A stretch of 35,367 nt of DNA from Nitrospira sp. (GTDB taxonomy: Bacteria; Nitrospirota; Nitrospiria; Nitrospirales; Nitrospiraceae), in contig JAOUGT010000011.1 in assembly GCA_029865485.1 (NCBI GenBank), forward strand, positions 1 to 35,367. Reading direction: 5' to 3'. Shown here piece after piece: positions 22,644 through 32,526 of this stretch (position 1 is the stretch's first letter; the number at the start of each line of letters is the position of its first letter). The notes below the pieces were generated by a model, which searched no databases, was not told the DNA's origin, and worked only from the letters and a program-made list of their open reading frames with translations. The translations under genes were made by a program, and so were the position numbers.

Positions 22644-24770
22644 ATGATCAATCAGTCTGCTGAGCCAGGAGAACCAACCGAGGGTGGCCAGAAACCCAGT
22701 CTGTTTTTGAACCGAGAGCTCAGCTGGTTGCGATTCAATTTGCGGGTTCTCGAAGAAGCGGAAAATAGGCGACATCCGCTCCTGGAACGCGTGAAGTTTC
22801 TGACTATTTTCGCCACAAATCTGGACGAGTTTTTCATGATTCGGGTGTCCGGCCTGCGACGCCAAGTGACGGCTGCGACCGGCGGAGCTACGCCAGACGG
22901 CATGACCCCATCTGAGCAGATCTTGACAATTAACCGAGAGCTGGACGTCCACTACGAACGGTACAACAGGTGCTGGAAAGAGGAGATTCTACCGGCATTA
23001 CGGGAGGCACGTATCCATGTTCTGCATTATACGGAGTTGACGCAGACCGAGAGGGAAGCGATTCAACAATACTTCCACCGTGAGATCTTTCCCGTACTCA
23101 CGCCTCTGGCCTTTGATCCAACCCATCCGTTTCCGCATATCTCCAATCTGAGTTTTAACCTTGCCGTGCTGGTCCAGCACCCTGAACGTGGTGATTGCTT
23201 TGCCCGTGTGAAAGTGCCGGATGCCTTTCCCCGACTCGTTCCCATTCCCACTGATGAAGATGTCGCCCTACAGCAAATGGGGTTGGGTAAAACTGGGAAG
23301 ACGCAACGATTCGTTTGGCTGGATGAGGTCATCGCACAGAACCTGGACGATCTGTTCCCCGGCCTGGATGTGATTGCCTCCTACCCCTTCCGTGTGACGA
23401 GAGATGCGGAAGTTGCCATCGAGGAAGATGAAGCATCCGACCTCATCGAAGCCATGGAAGAACAGCTCGATCAACGGGATTTCACATCGGCGGTTCGCTT
23501 AGAATTGGACGCAACGACACCAGATCATATCCGTGAGGTTTTGACCAGGAATCTTCAACTCCCACCGTACCTGGTCTATGCCAATAATAGTCCGATCGGT
23601 ATGGCGGGGCTTCGCGAACTGTATGCACTGGAACGTCCAGACCTGAAGGATCCTCCGTTCCTGCCCTCTGTACCCTCCTCGTTCAGCAAGTCCAGCAGCC
23701 TCTTGGCCGCAATCCGTCAACGGGATGTGCTCCTGTACCATCCTTATGACAGCTTTATGCCGGTCGTTGAGTTTCTCCGAGAAGCGGCAAACGACCCAGA
23801 TGTGGTTGCCATAAAGCAGACCCTCTATCGCGTCAATCCGAAATCTCCCATTATTGATGCGCTCCTGGAAGCTCGGGTCAACGGCAAACAAGTTGCGGTG
23901 CTGGTCGAGCTCAAAGCGCGATTCGACGAGGAGAATAATATCGAATGGGCCCGGAAACTTGAGGATGAAGGGGTGCACGTCGTCTATGGCGTACGAGGGC
24001 TCAAGACCCATGCGAAGGTCTGTCTCATTGTCCGTCGCGAACCTGAAGGAATCCGACGCTACGTCCATCTCGGCACAGGGAACTATAACGTGATCACCAG
24101 TCGCATCTATACCGATGCGAGCTACTTCACCTGCGATGAAGCGATCTGCAGTGATGTATCCGATCTCTTCAACTCCTTGACCGGATACTCCCGCAAGAAT
24201 TCCTATGCCAAACTTCTCGTGGCACCGACGATGTTACGGCAACAGATCCTGGACCGCATTGCGCGTGAGACCCACCGCCATCGTCAACAGGGTGATGGAT
24301 ATATCGCATTCAAGATGAATGCACTGGTCGATACGCAATGTATTCAGGCGCTCTATGAGGCATCGCAGGCCGGCGTCAGGATTGATCTTCAGGTGCGGGG
24401 TATCTGTTGCCTTCGGCCAGGTCTCCCGGGGATCAGTGAGACCATTACCGTAATTTCGGTCGTTGGACGGTTTCTGGAACACGCACGAATCTATTATTTC
24501 CACAACGGTGGCCAGAAGGAAGTGTTGATGGGGAGTGCGGACCTCATGCCTCGCAACCTGGATCACAGGGTGGAAGTCATATTCCCTGTTGAGGATCCTC
24601 AGTGGCGCGAGGGCATCATCAATGAGATTCTCGGTGTCGGACTACGGGACAATATGCAGGCAAGGCGGTTACTTCCTAACGGGACGTATGAGCGTAAGCA
24701 ACCGACAGAAGGTGAAGCCGCTGTGAACTCTCAGGATTGGCTGTTGACTCACTGGAAGTCACGCCCATGA
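22644..24770 (+). CDS. ppk: Polyphosphate kinase 1
   Basis: Membrane-associated enzyme that reversibly transfers the ATP gamma-phosphate to polyphosphate. All PPK1 parts are present in 708 aa: N domain with LFLNRELSWLRFNLRVLEEA and TNLDEFFMIRVSG, head domain, and two phospholipase-D-like catalytic domains. The autophosphorylated histidine is expected in KTHAK (H456), with the second motif HLGTGNYN from H475. IKQTLYRVNPKSPI and the C-terminal SADLMPRNLDHRVEV block are also typical. GAAGGAG precedes the ATG. It converges with phoB and lies in a phosphate-gene island with a CYTH-CHAD protein; no ppx exopolyphosphatase is seen in the window. Confidence 0.97.
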   Translation: MINQSAEPGEPTEGGQKPSLFLNRELSWLRFNLRVLEEAENRRHPLLERVKFLTIFATNLDEFFMIRVSGLRRQVTAATGGATPDGMTPSEQILTINRELDVHYERYNRCWKEEILPALREARIHVLHYTELTQTEREAIQQYFHREIFPVLTPLAFDPTHPFPHISNLSFNLAVLVQHPERGDCFARVKVPDAFPRLVPIPTDEDVALQQMGLGKTGKTQRFVWLDEVIAQNLDDLFPGLDVIASYPFRVTRDAEVAIEEDEASDLIEAMEEQLDQRDFTSAVRLELDATTPDHIREVLTRNLQLPPYLVYANNSPIGMAGLRELYALERPDLKDPPFLPSVPSSFSKSSSLLAAIRQRDVLLYHPYDSFMPVVEFLREAANDPDVVAIKQTLYRVNPKSPIIDALLEARVNGKQVAVLVELKARFDEENNIEWARKLEDEGVHVVYGVRGLKTHAKVCLIVRREPEGIRRYVHLGTGNYNVITSRIYTDASYFTCDEAICSDVSDLFNSLTGYSRKNSYAKLLVAPTMLRQQILDRIARETHRHRQQGDGYIAFKMNALVDTQCIQALYEASQAGVRIDLQVRGICCLRPGLPGISETITVISVVGRFLEHARIYYFHNGGQKEVLMGSADLMPRNLDHRVEVIFPVEDPQWREGIINEILGVGLRDNMQARRLLPNGTYERKQPTEGEAAVNSQDWLLTHWKSRP

Positions 24771-25036
24771 AGGACAGCGCACCATGCTTTATTTGCGCAT
24801 GTCGGTGGAATCATTCCGCGATTCTGCCGGGCCCACAATCCCAGCGATCTCCGTGGTATGTGCGCCACGTAGCATGACGCCTTCACAACTATCTGCCCGG
24901 TACAGCGACGTCTCATCTCAGTCCTCGACCCATGACACAACGTCTTCGCTTCACGGTTCAGGATCGCAGAAGGCGTGAACGCCGACAAAGAGACGTCTGG
25001 CTCACGATAGTGTAGCCGGGCAAAACCGTGACGAGG
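24771..25036. other. Convergent intergenic region between ppk and phoB
   Basis: About 265 bp without a convincing gene. Just after the phoB stop, on the minus strand, ACCGT/ACGGT arms with outer CCGG/CCGG pairing and a TTTT are a possible weak terminator (about 25015-25045). Confidence 0.3.
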
Positions 25037-25747
25037 TTACGGTGCCGGAGGATGGTCCAAGAGTTTATACCCGAGCGTCTTGATCGAAACGATGGCTTCA
25101 TTGAGGAGAGGCATCTTCACTTTCAACCGACGGATGTGAACATCGACGGTGCGCGTCGTCCCGTAGTAGTCGTACCCCCACACCTCATTGAGCAGCACCT
25201 CGCGCGTCAGTACTCGCCCCGGATGCCGCAACAGGTATTCGAGTAGCCCGAACTCTTTTGCCGTGAGCAACACCTCTGCCCCGTTGACCCTCACTTCATG
25301 TCGTGTCAGATCGATCGTGATAGGACCATACGTTCCGGAGGTTGGTTTCTGATCCGTGGTCCGCTCCACTCGACGGAGGAGCGATTTAACACGTGCGACG
25401 AGCGTCTTCGGGCTGAACGGTTTCGTGACATAATCATCGGCACCCAGCTCAAGCCCGACAATCGTGTCCGACTCTTCGGCTTTGGCCGTCAACATGATAA
25501 TCGGCAGCATCGCGGTATTGGGAGTCGCACGCAACCGTTTGCACACCTCAAGACCATCGAGTTCAGGGAGCATGAGATCGAGCACCACCAGATCAGGCTT
25601 GTCCTCCTTGACCTTCTTGATGGCCTCGAACCCATTCAGCGTCGTGGTCGTTCGAAATCCCTCTTTCTCAAAGTAATGTGTGACAAGCTGTGCAATCTCC
25701 GGCTCGTCTTCAACAATCAGGATCTTCTTACTCGTGGTGGTACCCAT
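25037..25747 (-). CDS. phoB: PhoB-type phosphate response regulator
   Basis: OmpR/PhoB-class transcription factor of 236 aa. Receiver domain with acidic pocket E13/D14, phosphoacceptor D57 in VVLDLMLPELDG, T87 in MLTA and K109 in VTKPF. The C-terminal winged helix (about 140-232) has LTAKEFGLLEYLLRHPGRV and the recognition helix TVDVHIRRLKVK. Synteny with phoU-pst makes PhoB the best name. It would bind the 11-bp-repeat boxes upstream of pstS and the porin. No PhoR kinase gene is adjacent: downstream is the convergent ppk. Some other PhoB-like regulators look the same, so the name rests on context. Confidence 0.88.
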   Translation of the reverse strand: MGTTTSKKILIVEDEPEIAQLVTHYFEKEGFRTTTTLNGFEAIKKVKEDKPDLVVLDLMLPELDGLEVCKRLRATPNTAMLPIIMLTAKAEESDTIVGLELGADDYVTKPFSPKTLVARVKSLLRRVERTTDQKPTSGTYGPITIDLTRHEVRVNGAEVLLTAKEFGLLEYLLRHPGRVLTREVLLNEVWGYDYYGTTRTVDVHIRRLKVKMPLLNEAIVSIKTLGYKLLDHPPAP

Positions 25748-25891
25748 TTGATGATTCTGCGGGCAAGGGAAAGATAAGAAGTCAAACCGACAGAGCGTCT
25801 CGCTCTCTCTTCTCTATTCGCCTGAGGGAATCCCTAAGATCTAGCTCCAGGAAACGTTTCGGCACCGTCGCCTACAACGGCATCGATAATT

Positions 25892-26569
25892 TCAGCGTCC
25901 TGAAATCGCCGGTGGTGTGGTATGCCGAATGATCTTGCCCTCCACCAGATACACGACTAGCTCGGCAATGTTCGTCGCATGATCCCCCACTCGCTCGAGC
26001 GACTTGGCGATAAAGCTTAATCGAATGGCTCGGGAAATCGTATGTGGATTCTCCACCATGAATGACAGCAGCTCACGAAACAACTGCTCCATGAGATCAT
26101 CCACCGAGTCATCATCCAGGATCACTTTCCTGGCTAGCTTGGCATCCTCCTTGACGAAGGCATCGATGCTTTCCTTCACCATCATCCTGGCCAGGTTTCC
26201 CATCCGTGGGATGTCGATGTAGGGTTTGAGTTGAGGCTCCTCGTTCAGTTCGATCGCACGCTCACAGATACTCTCCGCCAAGTCGCTGATGCGTTCGAGC
26301 TCGGTGGAGAGCTTCATGGCCGTCGTGACTAACCGGAGATCACGCGCAGCCGGTTGATGGAGCGCCAACAACTCGATACAGGCTTCGTCGATCTCCACAT
26401 CCAACGCATTCACCTTGTGGTCTCGCTCGATCACGCGACAGGCCAGAGCCGAATCTCGGTTGACCATCGCCGTGAGTGCCTTGTCGATTTGGTCCTCAGC
26501 CAGCCCGGCCATCCGTACCAGTTTCGTCTTTAGCTCAGCCAGCTCCTCGTCGAAATGTCGTTGAATCAT
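25892..26569 (-). CDS. phoU: PhoU phosphate-signalling protein
   Basis: Peripheral regulator linking the Pst transporter to the PhoR/PhoB system; it damps signalling when phosphate is ample. Two three-helix-bundle repeats are visible, with family motifs ERDHKVNALDVEIDE, LRLVTTAMKLSTELERISDLAESI and, in repeat 2, KSLERVGDHATNIAE; the D/E-rich segments bind metals. Length (225 aa) is typical. A TTG at 26581 inside pstB would add four residues; ATG 26569, 4 nt after the pstB stop, starts directly with the family-like MIQRHFDEEL, so it was chosen. Confidence 0.95.
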   Translation of the reverse strand: MIQRHFDEELAELKTKLVRMAGLAEDQIDKALTAMVNRDSALACRVIERDHKVNALDVEIDEACIELLALHQPAARDLRLVTTAMKLSTELERISDLAESICERAIELNEEPQLKPYIDIPRMGNLARMMVKESIDAFVKEDAKLARKVILDDDSVDDLMEQLFRELLSFMVENPHTISRAIRLSFIAKSLERVGDHATNIAELVVYLVEGKIIRHTTPPAISGR

Positions 26570-26573
26570 TGCG

Positions 26574-27452
26574 TCACCCAAATCGCCCGGTGATATAGTC
26601 TTCGGTCTGTTTGTTTGAAGGATTCGTGAATAGCTGCTTGGTACGCCCGAACTCGATCAGTCGACCAAGATACATGAAGGCGGTACAATCCGACACTCGC
26701 GCCGCTTGCTGCATGTTGTGCGTCACGATGACGACGGTCAACTCCTTCTTCAGGGAAAAGAGTAATTCTTCGATAATGCCTGTCGCGATGGGATCGAGCG
26801 CCGAGCAGGGTTCATCCATGAGCAACACATCAGGCTTGACGGCAAGAGCCCTTGCGATGCACAGCCGTTGCTGCTGACCGCCGGACAGCCCGAGCGCGCT
26901 TTTGTGAAGCCGGTCCTTTACTTCTTCCCAGAGGCCAGCCCCGCGGAGACTGCGCTCGACGATCTCGTCCAAGACCGTTCGATTCTTCAGACCCTGCAAC
27001 CTCGGACCATACGCAACATTTTCATGGATCGACTTGGGAAAGGGATTCGATTTTTGGAAGACCATGCCGACGCGTTTTCGAAGGTCGGTGATGTCGATCA
27101 TGGGATCGAAAATATCCATGTTATCAATAAGGATATTCCCTTCATGTCGAGCCCCTTCGATGAGATCATTGAGACGATTCATGCAGCGGAGCAATGTGGA
27201 TTTCCCGCATCCTGACGGCCCAATGAATGCCGTCACTTGGTGTTCGGGAATATCCATGTCGACTGTAAACAGGGCTTGGACGGGGCCATAATAGAAGTTG
27301 AAGCCCTGTACCCGGAGCTTCGCTTTCCCCGACACGCTCGACTGAGGCTGCAAGGTAGAGTCAGGATCATCCATGCTCTCGATCTCCAATGAGGAAATAG
27401 CCGGTGGAAGGATCGTGACACTGGACTTCACGTCATACTGCTGATCCAGCAT
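26574..27452 (-). CDS. pstB: PstB phosphate ABC transporter ATPase
   Basis: Cytoplasmic ATPase of the high-affinity phosphate importer. Walker [10 protein letters not shown] (78-86), the PstB-typical [16 protein letters not shown], signature LSGGQQQRL, Walker [14 protein letters not shown] and switch [13 protein letters not shown]. It has an N-terminal extension of about 40 residues relative to E. coli PstB (257 aa). The start is nevertheless supported by GAGGAGG at 5-6 nt and overlaps the pstA end by 20 nt. Phosphate-type family features are plain, so specificity is confident. Confidence 0.97.
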   Translation of the reverse strand: MLDQQYDVKSSVTILPPAISSLEIESMDDPDSTLQPQSSVSGKAKLRVQGFNFYYGPVQALFTVDMDIPEHQVTAFIGPSGCGKSTLLRCMNRLNDLIEGARHEGNILIDNMDIFDPMIDITDLRKRVGMVFQKSNPFPKSIHENVAYGPRLQGLKNRTVLDEIVERSLRGAGLWEEVKDRLHKSALGLSGGQQQRLCIARALAVKPDVLLMDEPCSALDPIATGIIEELLFSLKKELTVVIVTHNMQQAARVSDCTAFMYLGRLIEFGRTKQLFTNPSNKQTEDYITGRFG

Positions 27453-28848
27453 ATTTCCTCCTCATTCGATTTCGCAACACGATTCCAGTCAGATTCAGCG
27501 TCACCACGACGAGAATCAACACCAACGTCGTCACATACACCATGGGTTTGGCAGCCTCGACGTTCGGCGATTGAAATCCCACGTCATAGATATGAAACCC
27601 CAAGTGCATGAACTTCCGGTCTAAATGCAAGAATGGCCAGGTCCAGTCGATCGGCAAGGCCGGCGCCAGTTTCACTACGCCGGTCAACATCAAGGGCGCG
27701 ACCTCTCCAGCCGCACGAGCCATGGCCAAGATCAACCCGGTCAGAATTCCAGGGAGCGCCGTGGGAAGCACGACCTTCCAGATCGTCTCCCATTTCGTGG
27801 CACCCAAGCCGATCGACCCTTCTCGATATTCTCTCGGCACGGCGGCCAATCCTTCTTCCGTGGCGACAATGACGACCGGTACAGTTAACAACGCCAGCGT
27901 GAGCGAAGCCCAGAGAATACCCCCTGTGCCGAATGTCGGGGTCGGTAGCCTGTCGGAAAAGAAGAGGGCATCGATCGTTCCCCCGACGCCATACACGAAA
28001 AACCCCAGCCCGAACACACCGAAGACAATCGAAGGAACCCCGGCGAGATTGTTGACGGCGATACGGACGATCCGCACGATGACTCCCTGGCGTGCATACT
28101 CTCGAAGATACAGAGCCCCGATGACACCGAAAGGAGTCACGACAAGGCTCATGATCAGCACCATCATCACAGTGCCGAAGATCGCCGGAAAGATTCCGCC
28201 CTCCGTGTTGGCCTCTCGTGGTTCTGTGGTCAAGACCATCCAGACGTTACCGACATAGACCCACACCTTCCCCAAGGTTGACAGGGCATTGGGGCGTAAG
28301 ACCCGCACAACTTGGCTGAGTCCGATGGACTTTTCCCTCCCGTTTGCATCGACAACGAGCAATGCGTACGGGCTGTTCCCTTCACTCGATTCCACCTCCC
28401 GGATCAGAGCTGGAAGAGACTGCCACACGGCTTCCACCCCCTCAACCACAGTCTGGTCTTCCTTGGTCAGCGTCCGGATCCGTCCGTAGAAGTTCCCCCA
28501 CTCGCGCCGCTCCACCATCACGAGATCGGCCGGCGTGGCTCGTTCGACAATCTGATCAGTGTTGATCCATCGATAGTCCAGGCCGTAGAGATCCCGATTG
28601 CCGATCTTCATCCTGATCCGCGGAACTCCTTTCGGACCGACTTCTTCACCAGCCAACTGACCGACCACATGTTTACCGTCCTTGAGGGTCAATTCGACGA
28701 GGTCAGCGGGCCAGAAGTATCCGAATCCGTTGACGAGAATGAGCACCAACAACCCGGCGATCATGAACAACGAGAGCGCAAGCCCGGCCCCACAGCCCCA
28801 AATGAAGAGCTCTCCACTTGCCATGACCTGTCTGATCCATTGCCTCAT
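27433..28848 (-). CDS. pstA: PstA phosphate permease with enlarged periplasmic region
   Basis: Inner-membrane permease subunit. The C-terminal ~270 residues are a standard PstA: AREYARQG-like loop, [22 protein letters not shown], and the ABC-contact EAA loop [29 protein letters not shown]. The protein is 471 aa against about 300 in E. coli PstA. The extra ~180 residues lie between the first helix (about 15-40) and the permease core, so they should be periplasmic, and mix beta-like segments ([18 protein letters not shown]). The 3' end overlaps pstB by 20 nt. Long forms of PstA and PstC tend to occur together. Confidence 0.94.
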   Translation of the reverse strand: MRQWIRQVMASGELFIWGCGAGLALSLFMIAGLLVLILVNGFGYFWPADLVELTLKDGKHVVGQLAGEEVGPKGVPRIRMKIGNRDLYGLDYRWINTDQIVERATPADLVMVERREWGNFYGRIRTLTKEDQTVVEGVEAVWQSLPALIREVESSEGNSPYALLVVDANGREKSIGLSQVVRVLRPNALSTLGKVWVYVGNVWMVLTTEPREANTEGGIFPAIFGTVMMVLIMSLVVTPFGVIGALYLREYARQGVIVRIVRIAVNNLAGVPSIVFGVFGLGFFVYGVGGTIDALFFSDRLPTPTFGTGGILWASLTLALLTVPVVIVATEEGLAAVPREYREGSIGLGATKWETIWKVVLPTALPGILTGLILAMARAAGEVAPLMLTGVVKLAPALPIDWTWPFLHLDRKFMHLGFHIYDVGFQSPNVEAAKPMVYVTTLVLILVVVTLNLTGIVLRNRMRRKYAGSAV

Positions 28849-28941
28849 TGAATCACTCTTCCACCGGCATGGCCGGAACCAAGCACGACATCTGGTTTCA
28901 TTCGATCCATCTTGACTCCGGTCTTACGACCACCCATGCAT

Positions 28942-31263
28942 CTAGAACTGGCTGTATTTCTCCCTGAGTCGCTGACGAACCAATTCTGCGACCGTGTTGA
29001 GCAGAAAGGTCGCCACAAAGAGGAGGAGCCCCGCCAGAAAGAGCGTGCGATACAGAGTGCCCCCATGCGGTGCTTCGGGAATCTCCACCGCAATATTGGC
29101 GGACAAGGTTCGAAAGCCGTTGAACAGGCTCCAGTCCATGATCGGTGTATTGCCCGTCGCCATCAAGACGATCATCGTCTCGCCGACGGCCCGACCGAGT
29201 CCGATCATCAACGCTGAGAAGATGCCCGGACTGGCTGAGATGAGGACCAGATAGATCAGTGTCTGCCAACGTGTCGCACCAAGCGCCAAGGAGCCGGCGA
29301 TGAGATTCTTGGGAACATTGGTCAATGCCTCTTCCGAGATACTGTAAATGATGGGAATAATAGCGAACCCCATGGCGACCCCGACGACAATGGCATTACG
29401 CTGGTCATAATTCAGACCCAGGTGGGTCTGCAGCCACGGCTTATAGTGCCCACCGAACAAGACGGATTCCCACCAGGTGTTGGTCTCAAGACATCCCCAG
29501 ACCACCGCGATGATGACCGGGATCATAAGGAATGCTTCGACACCAGGTCGGATGCGATGGCGCACAGAAGCCGGCAACAAGAGGAAGAGCCCGGCAGATG
29601 CAATGATCGCAAACGGAGTCACCAAGACCATTCCCGTCATGGCGGGAAAGTTTCGCTCGAGCACCGGTGCAAACCAGAGTCCGGCCAGGAACCCGAGCAC
29701 CACAGTCGGAAGCGCCGCCATGATTTCGATCGCCGGTTTGATCTTGGTTCGATAATCAGGATGCATGAACATGGAGGTGTAGATTGCAGCTAGTACCGCC
29801 AACGGAACCGCAAGGAGCACCGCATAGAAGGTGCCTTTGATCGTCCCAAAGATAAGCGGCGTCAAACTATACTTGGCCTCAAAATCATCTGACCCGCTTG
29901 AAGACTGCCACACCAATTCCGGGCGCTCATAGCCCTCGTACATCACAGGAGAAAAGAGAGTCGAGAGGGTGATCTCCGGATAGGGATTGGAGATCTGGTA
30001 ATGGATCAGTCGATGATCCTCAGTCAAGCCGACCAGACCATCTGCCTTTGGCGCGAAATAGGTATTGCGGAGAGCGCCCTGTTGTGGAGAGAGCGTGAGT
30101 AATGTCTGAGCTGATGTCGAATGGTGCAGCCTGATTCCTCCCTCGGCATCCGTAGTGATGAATCCCTTATCGCGCTGCGAGATCGTGATGTCGGTGACCG
30201 CGCTCTGATGGGAAGCGAATCGATGGACGACCGTCATCTTGGTCTGATTCGTTCCAGGATGCTCTCGCACCGGCATCCACACGACCACCTGCCCAGCCGC
30301 ATCACCGACGACAAGACTGCGGTCCCCCATCAAATATCCCAGCGCTGTAATGGCTTTGCTTCCGTCAGATGCCTGGGTCGTCTCTGTAAGCAGAGGCTTG
30401 GTCGCATCCCGGAGATCAAAGTGATAGACCTTGCCCTCGTCCGTCCCCACGGCGAGCAGCTCCGCACGACTCGCGAGGGTTACGGCAGTCACGCGTCCGG
30501 AAAGGCCGGGCGTTACATCAACTTGCGTCGTCGAGACAGAGGTCGTTCCATCTGGCCGAGAGGTGGTACGACCGGTGGTCAACCAGAGATGTTGATCCTC
30601 GAGCAGAGCGGCAATCCGCACCTCGGAATCGGTGCTTTGATAGGCCAATTTCGTAATGGGTTGAGGAGTCGGCCCGGCAGCAATCGGAGTCCCAACTTTT
30701 ACAGACGGAGCGATCGAGCGTTCGTTGTTTTGAAAGTCTTGTGTAAATTCAATCGTCACGGGGATGACACGCCCATCTCCCGTGCCGATCACAAGACTGT
30801 GTCCCCTCCCCAAGGCTCGTGCCAACGCTGTGACAGAGCCATCCGGCAATAAACCTCGTACTGGAATAGTTGATATCGAGGAGGTAGTTGCTCCTAGAGA
30901 GACGAATTCAAGGTTGTCGCCTCGCAAGGCATAGGCGACCTCTTGATGCTCATCAATACCGATGAGGGCTGCGCTGACCCGATGCTCAAGAGGAGAAAGG
31001 GGAATGGGCTCGACCAAGGTCGCCTGGGTCGGAAGAAAGAGCGGAATGACTTCCTTGACGAGGAAGATGCACATACCCAGAATGCACAGAATAATACTGA
31101 TCCCGCCCGTCTTGATAATGACGCGGGTTATCCCATCGGTGATTGATCTGATTTGGCGCCGAGTAAAGATCCCCTCCACAAGGACAGGGGTTGGCACTAC
31201 ACCCCGGCTTGGGGAGGAGTCTCCTTGAAAGACGGGTTCTGGAGTGAGTGGAGGAACGTTCAT
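28942..31263 (-). CDS. pstC: PstC phosphate permease with beta-propeller-like periplasmic domain
   Basis: 773 aa, over twice the length of E. coli PstC (319). After helix 1 (about 42-65), residues about 75-430 contain WD40-like repeats (for example ITALGYLMGDRSLVVGDAAG, VVVWMP, AVTDITISQRDKGFITTDAEG, IRLHHS) and should lie in the periplasm. The permease core follows: LTPLIFGTIKGTFYAVLLAV, the IMAALPTVVLGFLAGLW segment, and the EAA loop LGATRWQTLIYLVLISASPGI. Related long PstC proteins exist in proteobacteria; the propeller's partner is unknown. The ribosome site at the ATG is weak. A 110-bp gap separates it from pstS. Confidence 0.93.
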   Translation of the reverse strand: MNVPPLTPEPVFQGDSSPSRGVVPTPVLVEGIFTRRQIRSITDGITRVIIKTGGISIILCILGMCIFLVKEVIPLFLPTQATLVEPIPLSPLEHRVSAALIGIDEHQEVAYALRGDNLEFVSLGATTSSISTIPVRGLLPDGSVTALARALGRGHSLVIGTGDGRVIPVTIEFTQDFQNNERSIAPSVKVGTPIAAGPTPQPITKLAYQSTDSEVRIAALLEDQHLWLTTGRTTSRPDGTTSVSTTQVDVTPGLSGRVTAVTLASRAELLAVGTDEGKVYHFDLRDATKPLLTETTQASDGSKAITALGYLMGDRSLVVGDAAGQVVVWMPVREHPGTNQTKMTVVHRFASHQSAVTDITISQRDKGFITTDAEGGIRLHHSTSAQTLLTLSPQQGALRNTYFAPKADGLVGLTEDHRLIHYQISNPYPEITLSTLFSPVMYEGYERPELVWQSSSGSDDFEAKYSLTPLIFGTIKGTFYAVLLAVPLAVLAAIYTSMFMHPDYRTKIKPAIEIMAALPTVVLGFLAGLWFAPVLERNFPAMTGMVLVTPFAIIASAGLFLLLPASVRHRIRPGVEAFLMIPVIIAVVWGCLETNTWWESVLFGGHYKPWLQTHLGLNYDQRNAIVVGVAMGFAIIPIIYSISEEALTNVPKNLIAGSLALGATRWQTLIYLVLISASPGIFSALMIGLGRAVGETMIVLMATGNTPIMDWSLFNGFRTLSANIAVEIPEAPHGGTLYRTLFLAGLLLFVATFLLNTVAELVRQRLREKYSQF

Positions 31264-31373
31264 GTGCTGACTTTAGCCTGATTTTCCACGTTTCCACCTT
31301 GCCCACCGAGAAAGATCATGCATGGTCACGATCCTCTTTACAATTACCCCACTCCGAACATTCGACTTCAAGC

Positions 31374-32381
31374 CTATTCGACCTTCGACAACTCTTTTTC
31401 AATGACGCTCTGTGGCAGCGGGAAAAATCCGTCCTTGATGACGATGGCTTGACCTTCTTTGCTATAGATGAACTTGATGAATTCTTTCACGAGCGGGTCG
31501 AGGGGCTTGTTCGGCGTCTTGTTGACATAGACCAGCAAATGTCTCCAGAGCGGATAGGATCCGTTCATGGCATTCGTCTGCGTGGGTGCTACGAATGGTG
31601 CGCCATCTTTTTCGGCTAATGGAAGGACTCGAACTCCGGAGGTCAGGTATCCAATCCCGCTATAACCGATGCCGGCCGGATCTTCTGTAATCCCCTGCAC
31701 CACGGATGCAGAGCCAGGCTGTTCCTTGACCTCATCCTTGAAATCACCGTTTTTCAGCGCGAACTCTTTGAAGAACCCATAGGTGCCGGATGCGGAGTTG
31801 CGGCCATAAATGCTGATCGGAGAGGAACCCACCTCACCTGTTACACCTAGTTGGCTCCAACGGTCCAAGTTTCCTGCCGCACCATATCGCCGCGTCTTGG
31901 AGAAGATCGCATCCACTTGTGCCATCGTGAGTCCTTGAACCGTGTTGTCCTTATTGACATAGACCGCTAGCGCGTCAATGGCAACGGGAAATGCCGTGGG
32001 TTTGTATCTGAACTTCTTCTCGAAGGAATCGATCTCCGTGCTTTTCATGGCTCGGGACATTGGTCCAAGCTGGGCCGTGCCTTCAATCAAAGCCGGTGGT
32101 GCGGTGCTTGACCCCTTCCCTTCAATTTGGATTTTGACATTCGGGTATTGTTTACGGAACCCCTCCGCCCACAACGTCATGAGGTTGTTCAATGTGTCGG
32201 AGCCGATACTGTTGAGGTTGCCAGACACCCCTGTGACCTTGATATACCCTTTCAAATTGGGGTCTACCTGGATGATCTGATCGGCCATCGTAGTCGTTGC
32301 CACGAGGAGGCTGGCGAAGCCGAAGGCAAGTGAGGAAGTAAAACCCATGCGCAGTAGAGTCATACTCTTTTGATTTGTCAT
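31374..32381 (-). CDS. pstS: PstS periplasmic phosphate-binding protein
   Basis: Solute-binding component that hands phosphate to PstCA. A Sec signal ends near TTTMA. Phosphate-binding loops are visible: SIGSDTL, GKGSSTAPPALIEG, GPMSRAMKSTE and GRNSASGTYGFFKE, with the C-terminal YPLWRHLLVYVNK. The frame is open to 32414, but AGGGAA lies 6 nt before the ATG at 32381, giving 335 aa; that start was chosen. A three-repeat Pho box lies 63-91 bp upstream, so it is probably the first gene of the pst transcript. No lipobox is seen, so it is soluble in the periplasm. Confidence 0.96.
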   Translation of the reverse strand: MTNQKSMTLLRMGFTSSLAFGFASLLVATTTMADQIIQVDPNLKGYIKVTGVSGNLNSIGSDTLNNLMTLWAEGFRKQYPNVKIQIEGKGSSTAPPALIEGTAQLGPMSRAMKSTEIDSFEKKFRYKPTAFPVAIDALAVYVNKDNTVQGLTMAQVDAIFSKTRRYGAAGNLDRWSQLGVTGEVGSSPISIYGRNSASGTYGFFKEFALKNGDFKDEVKEQPGSASVVQGITEDPAGIGYSGIGYLTSGVRVLPLAEKDGAPFVAPTQTNAMNGSYPLWRHLLVYVNKTPNKPLDPLVKEFIKFIYSKEGQAIVIKDGFFPLPQSVIEKELSKVE

Positions 32382-32443
32382 GTGCGGTTCCCTCATATGA
32401 GCGGCAATTGGCACCCCATCATTACCAGGATGCCATTCACCCT

Positions 32444-32472
32444 ATGTTACGGTCGTGTTACATCCGTGTTAA
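32444..32472 (-). promoter_or_regulatory. Pho box of pstS
   Basis: Read toward pstS: TTAACAC, 4 bp, GTAACAC, 4 bp, GTAACAT: three 7-mers exactly 11 bp apart, the geometry to which PhoB/PhoP dimers bind. Core TTAACA/GTAACA resembles the Bacillus TTAACA repeats more than the E. coli CTGTCAT ones. No clear -10 was found; TAGGGT overlapping the third repeat is one option. Confidence 0.75.
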
Positions 32473-32526
32473 TTTCAAAAATTTGGTTGCGACCTCGAGC
32501 TATTCCTTATGCTTGCCATTACCTTC

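Noticed and set aside
22347-22952. 201-codon minus-strand open frame
   Set aside because: It runs into the 5' end of ppk on the other strand and shows no recognisable domain.
24749-24988. Small ORFs in the ppk-phoB gap
   Set aside because: No ribosome sites and unnatural composition; treated as non-coding.
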